Part shown: piece by piece, positions 1 to 10,360 of the stretch
Layout: each line of letters begins with the position of its first letter
Position numbering within the stretch: position 1 is the stretch's first letter
From: Agaricus subrufescens
Lineage: Eukaryota; Basidiomycota; Agaricomycetes; Agaricales; Agaricaceae
Direction: 5' to 3'
NCBI GenBank assembly: GCA_029945375.1
Contig: CM057060.1
Span: 806,001 to 870,000, forward strand
Length of the DNA stretch: 64,000 nucleotides
The notes under the pieces: model-generated
What the model was told of the DNA's origin: nothing
Seen by the model: the letters and a program-made list of their open reading frames with translations, nothing else
Database searches by the model: none
Translations under genes and position numbers: made by a program

Positions 1-1337
1 CCGGTACTCGATGAGCTGGGATTTTTGCTATGGTAACCTTGGTGTAGGTTGGTGTTGCTACTTCGCGCGCTCAAGGCTCTCTCTCTACCTTCCCATACTC
101 CGGCCTGGGCACGATCATCATTCTGACCAGACCTCTGGCCCTGATAGTAGGGGTCACCAGCGGAAACTAATCCACCACGTTGTAAACCACCGCCGAGAGG
201 TGTTTTCCGTCCCTCGAGGTTGTTAGCGAGTTTAAAATTGTTTCCAGCATTCTGCTGATGGCGGGGCGCTCCAGGTGGTTGAAGGGGCGGTGGATGTGTG
301 GGGTTAAACCGAGGCGGATGTGCACTTTGACCGGACCCAGGACCACCATAGTTGGCATAGTACTGACTATTATTACTGGCAATTTCAAGAGCAGATAAGG
401 CGCGTTGTACATCGTCCAGAGCGGCATTGGAACTTTGATTCGGGAGTGAAGCAAAGCCAGAAGAAGTGCGCCAATCGGCATTTTGACCACCACTACTGCC
501 AGGCGTCCAAGGAGACTGGCGCCCGATAGGGCTGGTGGGATAATTTGGAGTCTGATTAGAATATTCTTCGTAGTGTCCTTCTGTGGCTCCTACTGAGTCG
601 TTATCGTCGCCTGATTGGACTGTCTCCGGAGGAGAATGGGATTGATAATGGGCATGTGAACTGGACAGAGTTGCCTGCAGCGTGCCAGCACGTTTGAGGC
701 CGGACCCGGCCTTGCGGTTGCCACCAGCGGCGGCAGCAGTGAGAGAGACGTGCCTCCGAACATTGGCACCGGGAGGGGGTGAAGTGGAAGTGGAATGCGG
801 GGAAGCAGATGACTGGGATTGGTCTTCAACAGGAGGTTCTTGTGGTGATGGCTGATTGACAGTTAGCTGGTTGACAGAATCGATTGCGTTGGATACGGAC
901 CTCTTCTGCGCCATACGAGACGTTCCAAGGCTCCTCGTCGCCCTCATGGCCTGCAATGGCGGCGAGCGAGTTGACTGTCTTCGGGGTCATCGTGCCGGAT
1001 CTGGTGCCATGAAAGGCTATTGAGGAATATTAAAAAGATATGCAGAAAGATGGTTAACGATGATCTACGCACCGCGATTGTACTTGGTGGGGAGGGAGGC
1101 CTGGCGATGGAGGCTGGTCCTCTCGCCCACGGCTCCGCTACCACCCACCCAATCCTGGTCGACGGGCTCATCATCGTTCCAAATAGAGGACTGGTCCGCA
1201 ACCTCCTCGCTGATGCTCTCCTTGGCGGCATTGCGAGCGGAGCGAGAAGCAGCGGTGATAGTGTGGTGGCGACGGACGATGCCGGACGACGGGGGAGAGG
1301 CGGGGACGGGGGGGATGGGGTAATTTTGGGAGGACAT
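1..1337 (-). CDS. Ser/Pro/Gln-rich protein, N-terminal part (possible PUF/Jsn1-type RNA-binding protein)
   Basis: Exons read on the minus strand are 1337-1073, 1016-901 and 851 to the window edge; the gene continues off the left end. Both introns keep frame: donor GTGCGT with acceptor AATAG, and donor GTCCGT with branch CTAAC and acceptor CAG. The start is the ATG at 1337 (MSSQNYPIPPVPASPP). The visible part of about 410 residues is low in complexity, rich in Ser, Pro, Gln and Asn. It includes TRSGTMTPKTVNSLAAIAGH, a basic RRHVSLT stretch, SGLKRAGTLQA and DDVQRALSALEI. No folded domain is reached. The layout resembles, from memory only, the disordered N-terminus of basidiomycete pumilio/ARM-repeat RNA-binding proteins. 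That assignment is a guess; the exon structure is well supported. Its start codon lies 88 bases from that of the NADH dehydrogenase gene. Confidence 0.6.
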
Positions 1338-1425
1338 GGGGAGGCGCCGTGCGGGGAGGAGACAAAGTGCGTGGGAGCCCACTTAGCTGCGGAAAATATT
1401 TATTAAATGTTATTGATTGACGGCC
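1338..1425. promoter_or_regulatory. Short shared region between divergent start codons
   Basis: Only 88 bases separate the start codons of the minus-strand Ser/Pro-rich gene and the plus-strand NADH dehydrogenase gene. Both promoters and both 5' leaders must overlap here or lie in the neighbouring transcript. The AT-rich stretch around 1394-1412 is the only compositional feature seen. Confidence 0.45.
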
Positions 1426-3984
1426 ATGTTCCTCTCCCGTCGTCTTCCGCCCGCCCGTCTCTTTCTCTCCCCCCGGCGCACCGTCTCCACACAGCCTCTC
1501 AGGAAATTTCGCACCACCGTTAAATGGGTCGGCACTGCCTGCCTTGCCTCCGCCGCAGGCGTCGTTGGCATCGGGGCGGTTATTCTCGTCCACGATGCAT
1601 TCACATACCAGGACAAGCACGTGGACAGGGTTCCCGTGTCTCCACTCGCCCTTCATCCCGAGAGCGGTGGCCCTAAGAACTTGCCCGTCGTCAGTGCTCA
1701 AGTCGACGATGAGCAGGACGAAGAAAACCGGCGTCTTGCCGAAAAACCGAGGCTCGTCATAGTTGGTGGCGGGTGGGGCGTAAGTGCACTCCACGATTAC
1801 ATACCCTTACTTGACTGACTGCTATCATAGGCCATGGGTGTTTTGCAAAAATTACGTCCCGGAGACTATCATGTAACCGTAATTTCGTCCGACACCTTCA
1901 ACACCTTCACACCTCTCTTGCCGTGTCCGTAGCAGGAATATGTCGCGATGATGTCCGATCCGTTGCTGACATCTTGATAGCCGCTGCCGTCGGTACTGTC
2001 CAAATTCGCTCTTTGATTGAGCCTATCCGCAAGATTATTGCTCGCCTAAGAGGCCATTTCATACAAGGCAAGGCCACCGATGTCGTCATCAAGGACCGAC
2101 TATTGGAGGTTGAAATCGTCGCCGACGGCCGAAGAGAACACGTCTACGTCCCGTGAGTCGGTAAATTCCTCCTTCAATACCACTTACACATCCCTCCCTC
2201 AGATATGATAAATTAGTCGTGGCTGTCGGGTCAACGTCGAGTACCCATGGCGTTCCGGGACTCGAAAATTGCTTCCAGCTAAAAACGATCTCGGATGCCC
2301 AGTCCGTCCGCCGTCGCGTGATGGGTATGTTAATTGCCTTATGGCCATTCATTCCTAAATCAACTTTGCAGACAATTTTGAACTTGCCAGTCTGCCTACC
2401 ACCTCTCCCGAGGAACGCAAACGCCTTCTAAGTTTTGTCATTTGTGGCGGTGGCCCTACTGGTGTCGAGACTGCAGCGGTGAGCACAAGAATGCTCTGTT
2501 GCTGCTATGTTACTCAAGCAAGTACCCAGGAAATTCACGACTTCTGTCAAGAAGATATATTCAATTACGTATGTACCGGGTTTCCGCTTTCTGACTGTTG
2601 GGTCACCGATCAAACTCTAGTTCCCAAAAATTCTTCGTGAGGAAGTGTCCATTCACCTCATTCAGTCACGCGAGCACATCTTGAACACTGTCAGTTCTTC
2701 TATATATTGAGTCGCCTCCCTGAAAACCTTTCTCACCCTTGACATATTCCAGTATTCGGAAGAAATCTCGAAGTATGCTGAGGTCAGCAATTCTTCTAAT
2801 TTGGAAAGCTCTCTACTTAATGATTACAGAAAAAATTCAAACGCAGCAATGTTGATGTTCTCACTTCTGCTCGCGTCATCGCGGTCACTCCTACATCAGT
2901 TCTCTACTCAACCCGGAACCCTGTCACAAAGGAAACGGAACAACATACCCTTCCTACTAACTTCGTTCTCTGGTCAACTGGAATTGCCATGAACCCATTT
3001 ACTAAACGCCTATGCAATATTCTCCCCAATCAGTTTCATAGAAAAGCTGTCGAAACAGATGCATACTTACGAGTCAAGGGTGCTCCAAAGGGTACTATCT
3101 ATGCTATTGGCGACTGTGCCACTGTGAGTCTGTCTCTTCTATTTTCACTCAGCTATCTCCTGATCGCATATCTTAGATTGAAACCTCGGCAGTCGATCAT
3201 TTTATGGAGCTTGTCGAGGGAAGTGATAAGAATAAAGATGGCAAGATTGATTTCGAGGAATTCGAAGACATGGGTATGAATCCAATCTATAGCGCAACTC
3301 CCTTACTAACACTACCCCACCTAGTTCAAGTCATCAAAAGAAAAATTCCAATGGCTGAAAGTCATCTCTCACAGGTCGATATCTACTCTTAGGGTGGAGG
3401 AACACAAATTGACTTGGCTTGTCTAGGTCAGGGAATTATTCCAGATGTACGACTCCGACGCGGACCAGAAGCTGTCTTTAAACGAACTCATGGTCCTTCT
3501 TCAAGAGCTTGGTCGTAAGATTACTGGCCTCCCTGCTGTGCGTGATCACGTTCCATCTTCGAAATCATAAGTAATCTCTCCCCAACAGACCGCTCAAGTA
3601 GCCGCTCAACAAGGCAAATACGTTGGCTCTCTTTTCACTCGCCTCGCACGGCACGAGCATAAATTTGAAGCCAATAAAGTTTCCATTTCACAACAAGATG
3701 AAATCGTGTCCAAACCGTTCAAGTACAACCACCTTGGTAGCTTAGCCTATATCGGAAATTCTGCTGTGTTCGATTTCGGTAAATTTTCGTTGATGGGCGG
3801 GCTGGCCGCCATGTATGCATGGAGGAGTATATATTGGAATGAGCAAGTCAGTTCAAGGACGAGATCAATGCTAATGATCGATTGGATTGTTCGGTGAGCC
3901 GCCATGTTGCGTTGCCTTAGATCAAGGATGAATCTCAACTTTTGACGCAGTGGAATCTGGGGACGTGATATATCCAGACTCTGA
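1426..3984 (+). CDS. Type II NADH:ubiquinone oxidoreductase with EF-hands (alternative NADH dehydrogenase)
   Basis: Single-subunit flavoprotein that passes electrons from NADH to ubiquinone at the mitochondrial inner membrane without pumping protons. Fourteen exons: 1426-1779, 1831-1924, 1981-2152, 2203-2324, 2372-2478, 2530-2568, 2621-2689, 2753-2782, 2830-3123, 3177-3273, 3325-3374, 3427-3537, 3589-3893, 3951-3984. They join in frame to 625 residues. The N-terminus is Arg/Ser-rich with a hydrophobic segment near residues 38-60, fitting a presequence plus membrane anchor. VIVGGGWG is the FAD dinucleotide fold and VICGGGPTGVE the NADH fold. Two EF-hand loops sit inside the catalytic domain: DKNKDGKIDFEEF, and a second beginning DSDADQKL. 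This matches the calcium-dependent external Nde1 type of Neurospora rather than the yeast enzymes. The C-terminus RGIWGRDISRL is typical of the family. Several internal exons are very short (30, 39 and 50 bases). Confidence 0.95.
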
Positions 3985-4139
3985 GCTGCACAGCGCCAGA
4001 ACACACAACTTAGATTCATATTTCCTTTCCCAATTTCGGAATTAGAATCGTGGAAAATGTTTGAATTCTCTCCTTTTGTATTTGTACGCACGTAGGGAAT
4101 ATCTTCCACAAGCATGATCTATTATATATGTTTTTGTTT
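3985..4139. other. Convergent gene ends, 3' UTR space
   Basis: The 155 bases between the stop codons of the NADH dehydrogenase gene and the GPI10-like gene must hold both 3' ends. AT-rich stretches such as that near 4120-4140 may serve as polyadenylation signals. Nothing else is seen. Confidence 0.4.
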
Positions 4140-6135
4140 TTAGTTTTGCCAGCTCCAAACGCGCACTCCGCCTTTCCTTTCTCCCTCGCCCTCCCATTCC
4201 CGTCCTCTGTGATACGTTTCGACATAACCGTTTCGTTCCAATATTCCCTTCACACCTGGCTTCTGGAGGAGAGCACCAAAGAAGACAAGATGTCGCGGCC
4301 ATGAATGTCGCCACGGATATAATTCTTCTGTACCAGGCGGGGATCCAGGTTTTGAGGTAGGGAAGGGCGACAAAGGGAATGCTGTATCCACGACTTTAGG
4401 GAACGTTGAAGTGATATATGTTGAGGGCGAGTCAAAAAATATATCTGTTTGATCACGATACGTTGAAAGATTCTGGCCCCTAGTTGAACAAAATCATGAA
4501 TTAACATCACTTTGAACGATAAGTCGAAGAGAGAGAGGTTTTAAACGTACTGGAGTGGAGGTTCACATCCTAAGGACCAAACTTCCCAAGTAGGCCTGTG
4601 TAAATATGCCTGACCAGGCGTAGAATGGCAGGGCATAAGAAAACCAACACTCTGCGGTTGTTGCTTCCCATCGACAGTAGTCATGTTCACAGGTAAAGAA
4701 CGGAGGTGGGATAGCACGCTTATCGGACCACTACAGTAGAATAAAACAACGTAGATGGAGGCTGGGAGAGTGAGAAGTAGAAAAATGAGATGAGATCGAC
4801 GTAAGGGAGGAAATGGGTCTGTAGCGCGAGTATTCTTTGCTTTATTCTTGGCCTTGACAGTAAGTTGTGTCTTGGGTGAGATATGGATCAGAGATTTAGC
4901 TGCGAAGATGTGAAGGAGTGGTAATAATGGGTGGATGAACCGCCATTCCTTGTGCCCTGCGAGTGAATAGATCGAGATCGACCATAGTATAACGCTGAGC
5001 ATGTTCTTGAGCACGGCACTGCTGCCTTTCGGTTGTCGAAAGGTGGTGAAGATACCGTGGAGGGTGAAAGGTAATGTGGTCGTGCAAAGGATAGGAACGG
5101 CTTGTGTTAGATAGTAATGCCATGGATTTGACCCGTAAAACAGGGACACGGAGGAAAGATTCGTTTTGAGGAAGTTGTAAGGTGTGAAGAGTGGCCGACC
5201 GTAATACAGCGAGTCTAGTATGAACATGCTTCCGAGAGCAGTGATCCTGATGAACCATAGAAAATTAGTGATAGGTCGCACTAATTAGATAACCACCTAC
5301 ATGACTAGAGACGCATCAGAAATTATTTTGCTTAGTATACGAGGGTAGCGTCGAAGTGACCACGCTAAACGGAAGTATAAAAATGCCCAAATGACGGCGT
5401 TGGTTGGTCTGATCATGCAAGCCAAAGCGCTGAAAATCAATGTCTTCCAGAGACGTTTCCTACATCCACTTTAGAAAGGAAGGCATCACTACATATTGCA
5501 GGAGCGTACCTATTGTAAAGAACTTGTGGACTTAGTTTAGAGCTTGCATCCCAGGGATAATATGCAAAAGCGACGGTAGATAGAGAAGTCTCCAGCGAGT
5601 TAGAGAGTGACCGCGAAAGCGCTAAAGCGTGGAAGAAGGATGATAGGGATAGGAAATGCTTTTGCAACGTTAGTTCTCAGTGTTGTATGAGATGTAATGG
5701 GATAGGCATACCGCTGTGGAAACATAGCTGTTTCCTAAAGTGACCCGCGTCAACTCGCACAACCATATGTCTGTGAGAGCAGCAAAACAGCCATGAAGAA
5801 CCCTTGGTAGAGTTATCTAGATATTCTATGAGAGGAAATCGTCTGGAAAATCATGACAAACCTACTAGCAGAATGTCGCCAAACGAGCCTAAGTATGCCA
5901 GACCACTAACTTTCAAAAACCAATAGACTGGAACATTCAGCGCAGGATAGACTATGCTCCTAATTGGTGCTTCGGACACCCATTCCCAAGTAAGGTGTCC
6001 ATAACCGAAAACGAGATGAAAGGCAGGTTCGAGGGATTGGAAGTATTCGTCGGGTTGGAAAACGGTTCGAGTGAGCACGGAGATACATATGCGAATAAGT
6101 AGAGATGATAAGACAATATTCTTATTCATCTCCAA
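4140..6135 (-). CDS. GPI10: GPI mannosyltransferase III (PIG-B/Gpi10)
   Basis: Adds the third mannose to the glycosylphosphatidylinositol precursor in the ER membrane, using dolichol-phosphate mannose. Exons on the minus strand are 6135-5866, 5816-5712, 5658-5510, 5459-5301, 5246-4551 and 4479-4140, joining in frame to 572 residues. Family signatures are TRTVFQPDEYFQSLEPAFHL in the first luminal loop, TWEWVSEAPIRSIVYP, then WDASSKLSP and HKEWRFIHPLLPLL (the conserved HKEXRF motif of GT22 enzymes). The C-terminus has WPRHLVFFGALL and GGVRVWSW. Several long hydrophobic segments fit a polytopic ER protein. The length is normal for the family. Transcription converges on the NADH dehydrogenase gene. 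Confidence 0.95.
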
Positions 6136-6344
6136 TCCTGGGTTGCCGAGTCATGGAAATTGACGGAGTTTTCGGACAGTTTCTCAGTCTCGGACGTTGG
6201 ACTGCTGCTGGAATGCGCGTTTGTTGTTGTGTGTGTGATCGACGTCACCAAATGATTTTGATGGCTTGACTTCTCCCCGCGTTGCAGACATTGTAATGAA
6301 ACTTGTTGATATTTATACAATTTAAATACTATCGAAACAAAGAT
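6136..6344. promoter_or_regulatory. Upstream region of GPI10 and 3' region of GH44 gene
   Basis: About 209 bases lie between the GPI10 start and the stop of the next minus-strand gene. They must contain the GPI10 promoter and the GH44 3' end. No clear motif was recognised. Confidence 0.3.
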
Positions 6345-9285
6345 TTACTGTTGCCTCAAAAAGACAGCAGTGTAACTAGGAACAACAATAAACTTGTTGT
6401 TTGTCAAAGTGAGAGTTGTCTATAAGATGAAAAATAAGTCATCAGAGGATACACGAAATACAAGTAACGCCAAAACCCACCTGCCACTTAGCAACACCGG
6501 CAGCACCACCAAAGTGGCGAACAAAGTAAGAGCCAGTTGGGACATTGGAAAGATTGAAGGAAAGAGCCTGATCAGGTTTCTTGTTGATGATGACAAGCGT
6601 AAGCTTATTAGTGCTGCGGTCGCTCCCGGCAAAGATACTCCAGGTGTTAGGGTCGGGACTGGCGAGCTGAACGAGAGCGGTATTGTCTCCGAAGAAGGTG
6701 CCGTATCTGACAATTGGGAACTATTCAGCAATCAAGTTGGACCACAAGGATTAAATATCATACCCTCGGTAGAGCCAGTAAGCCAAACCAACGGGAGCTT
6801 TCTCTCCAGGAGTCGCCCAGTATGTAGCTGCGTCAACGCCATACCGACCAAAGATACCAAGAGACTCGGCTACAACAAGACCACCAGTAAGGTCATCGTC
6901 TGCTTGGGAATTCCATTCGGAAATGGAGAGCTTGGTTCCCGGATAGAGTTTATTGATTAATGATTTGAAACGAGGGATGAGTTCGACATTATTGCCATTA
7001 GGTTGATGGTTCTGCGCGGTTTCTGTTCCGATCCAAGATTCATCGACGTAGGAGGTATCCTAGGTAATGTATGAACACCGCTTTTCTCGACCACGCGGAG
7101 GAGGGGGTTCATCTCACCCACAAGCTGCGAGTCATTCTCAACCTCAAAGCCTTAGCATTAGCGTCATTCGCACTTGTATCAGGAGCAAAGTAATAGTGAA
7201 TATCGAGATAATCGAGGAGTCGCTTTCCAGCTTTCGTTGAGGCCGTCTTCATTTGACCTAAGAACCAAGGGAGGAAATCGGTGTTGTTGTGTGCTGCAGT
7301 GTCAGTCCAACCAATAGAACTTGTCCAGTCTACCCAAGACTTTTCAGTCGAGCCAGCGCAGAGATACATGCAGTTACTCACAGAACCACCAAGCACAGGT
7401 GGAAGGTGCGGCAACCTGTACATTGGGAATGGCTTGCTTCGCCATAGTAGCAAATCGCACGACACGGTCCAGTTCTTCGTCATAACTCATAGGACTAGTG
7501 AATCATAAGAACAAGTCGAAGACTGTCGAATTGTATAGAAAAACGTACTCGGGATGCATGTCTTGGTGGGTACTACTTGCAATTTCTATTTCGTTATCAA
7601 TAGCGACCATAAGGGGTTTATTGGTGAGGCCTTTGAGCCACGTTTGAGCAAGACTAGTGTTCCAAGGCGAGTAAACGGTGGTAGGATCTGAAGGAGCCAC
7701 TGCGGAGCCGTTGGGGAAGAGACCATCTCCTGCGTCCGGTTTGAATGGGTCGGTTGACTTTTGCTCTGTATTGTAATACTTTGAGTATAAAAGAGACTAA
7801 AAAGCATATAATATACCTGGGTAGATAGACACAGGGTATGAGTAGGATGAATTGTCTTTGGAGACCCAATCTAGACTTTAGAAAAAATCAGTCGAAACCC
7901 GAAAAGCGTCGTCCTAGGACAGATACATACGCAGGTATTGTCAAGAGTGCACTTGAACCGGCATCTTTGACCCAACCCATCCACCCATCCGCACTGTCTT
8001 GATCAGCGTCCCTGTTTTCAAAGTACCAATCGGCACCGGCATTGGTGAAATCGCCAAATGGATTGTAGGCAGTAACAGCGTTACCACCCCAACGAGATAT
8101 CGTAACACCCAGGTGTTTAATATAATCAGCATCAACAGGGAAGTTGACACCATAAATAAGAGGACTGATAGGTGACTTGACCGACTGGTTAATACTAGGC
8201 GCATGTTATGAACAATATCGAAATTTGGTAGATAGAGGGCTTACCTGCCAGATAGGGCGTTGGCGAGAGTATAATTGAATGATTTTCCACCGTCGGCGGT
8301 GATCACAAGTTGGCCGGGTGCAAGGTTGGACCCAAGTTTTAAGTAAGTAATGGATTGAGCAGGGGTATCGACTGGAGAATATGTCGTATTTCCAGAAATT
8401 TGGACAGCCTTGGATAGAAAAAAAACTGTCAAAGCAAGTATCAAGAAACCAACTGATTGGCTTACGTGGTTATTCAACGTCACTTTAACAGTTGAAAAGT
8501 CGACTTCGCCTTTTGTGGTCACGGCGAGCACATTACTTCCGAGAGGCTCAGCACTCAAGAATTCAGGTGTGATAACGATTTCTTGGACAAAGACCATGTT
8601 GTCAATATGATACTGTGAATTTTGCAATCAGAATTTTGGTTCAAATAGTAATATTGTGAAGACCAACTATAGCGCCATTGTTACCAGCTTGGAAATTGAG
8701 TCGATCCCAGTTCTGATCACCCTTTTTACTCATAAAATTAGTTGATATTCAGGGTAAAAAAACATTGTTACTTACAAGGGTACCTCCGTTACCAGGCAAG
8801 TCGCTGAAGTTGATCAAGACAGTAGTGAAACCGTCAGAAGTTATGGCCTTGCTCATACTTGACAATGCCATAGAGGGGGAAACAACACCGTCCGCAACGG
8901 ATTCGATCGAGATAGAAATATCAGGTTGGTCTCCCTAAACAGCGCAAAAAGAAAAAGAAGCTCAGCACAAACTATACTTCAACAATGATACCTTAAAACG
9001 TACGGAAATGTCAAATTGTAAACCCGCATATCCTTTGATAGCTGAGATATCGTAGTAAAGCGAGAGGGCAGCAAACTGCTGAGAGTTGACTGAAATACTA
9101 CTTCCAGAGGATCCAGCAAAGAGATCAGTTGCCGCAAAGTCGATTGTACTACTCCAACTCCAGTTCTCCCAACCAGAATTGACGTTGTTGTCGGTATAGA
9201 CATCCAAGTCGTCAGCAGCCACCTTCGAGATGGCCGCAGCCAAAACGAAAGCTACGAGCTTGACGAAGTTGTTTTTGGTAGGCAT
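6345..9285 (-). CDS. Secreted glycoside hydrolase family 44 endoglucanase/xyloglucanase
   Basis: Predicted to cut beta-1,4-glucan chains (cellulose, xyloglucan) outside the cell. Residues 1 to about 24 (MPTKNNFVKLVAFVLAAAIS...) form a classical signal peptide. An N-terminal region of roughly 200 residues beginning DDLDVYTDNNVNSGWENWSW looks like a beta-sandwich or carbohydrate-binding-like module. The GH44 core follows: YGVNFPVDADYIKHLGVTIS, RWGGNAVTAYNPFGDFTNAG, and ADWYFENRDADQDSADGWMG. The acid/base glutamate is in MVAIDNEIEIA (codon at 7590-7592) and the nucleophile glutamate in KLSISEWNS (codon at 6916-6918). The C-terminus returns to a beta-domain ending VVPSYTAVFLRQQ. It is split by many short introns; the first and last joins were checked by frame, the middle ones only by homology-like continuity. 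GH44 is known mainly from bacteria and a limited set of basidiomycetes. Confidence 0.9.
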
Positions 9286-10360
9286 TTTTTTTTGGTCTCT
9301 TTCGCAAGAGTGGTGGGGTGTAGCGAAGCCAGCCGTACCTGGATGGTTTTTCCCGAGTTTTTAAGAGTGCTGAGACTAATTTCCGGCTCCGGTGTACGGA
9401 TCGAATTCGGATGAGAAATGCCGGATGGGAGAAACGCGGAAGAATGGCGAGCGAGGGGTGAACATTAGAACCTGGTCAGGAATAGGCTAGAGTAGCGGGT
9501 TCCAGAGCAATGGATGGTAGAAGCACTATTGAGGGAACGGATTTGGCGGACATGTGGTTGGTGAGTTGATAGAGATTCGGCGTGCAGCTGTTCAACGGGC
9601 AAACAACGTGATCTATGGCCAGTGAGCCTGGGCATATCTCAGTCCCTCGGTTCCTTCTTATGGTACAAATCTGGGTGCAGTGTGATAGCGTTCATGTGGG
9701 AGACATGAAGCGACTAGGACAACGGAGAAAAACCGGCCAATTGAGGGTGCTCTCGCAAATGCCAACTGGTGTGCCATATTTTTTAGAGCATGAGAGAGTT
9801 CAACGAAAAAATCTGGAAGATTACAAGGCTGAGTAGGGTAGAGAATGAGTTGGCATGTGATAACGCTCCCCAGTACCAAAGATGCCCTACCGTATGAGTA
9901 ATGGTTTTCACACTTCTGCAGTCAACAGACGGTGACCGCATGCTTAAAAGCACATAGGTGTCATCCTCGAACAACTATTCTCGGAGAAACTCACTCATGT
10001 TAGGATTGGCAGGTTGTGGGAGGTCCGATAAGTGTGATGGTCGATCCGGACCGGCGGGCATCAGTTTTGTGCCTAATGACTGTTCCAACGGGGCTATAAC
10101 GATACCCAGGAAGCTCTTCTCAAACCCCCCTTGGCCTTCTTTCTGCGCGGCTACCGTACTGGCGATGTACTAGTTCTTCATTAGCCTCGACGAGTACAGG
10201 AAATTACGCATGCAGTCGCCCTGTCGACATCTGACTAAATCCGCATGGCCACACGGTGCCGCTCACTTCTTGGTCCGAGTCACAATCATAGAATTTGTGG
10301 GAGTTTCCATATGCTGAAAAACTCTGAAATGGGCCAATTTCTTGTCCTTCACTTACTGCC
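9286..10360. promoter_or_regulatory. 1.07-kb divergent intergenic region between GH44 and adenosine deaminase genes
   Basis: Contains the promoters of the secreted endoglucanase (leftward) and the deaminase (rightward). No open frame here has intron signals or a recognisable product. A TTTTTAAG tract at about 9357-9364, roughly 75 bases upstream of the GH44 start, could act as a TATA-like element. Catabolite-repression sites would be expected for a cellulase gene but were not scored. Confidence 0.4.

Noticed and set aside
6394..6960. Plus-strand open frame of 188 codons
   Set aside because: It lies antisense to the C-terminal GH44 exons, whose catalytic Glu and splice sites are clear on the other strand.
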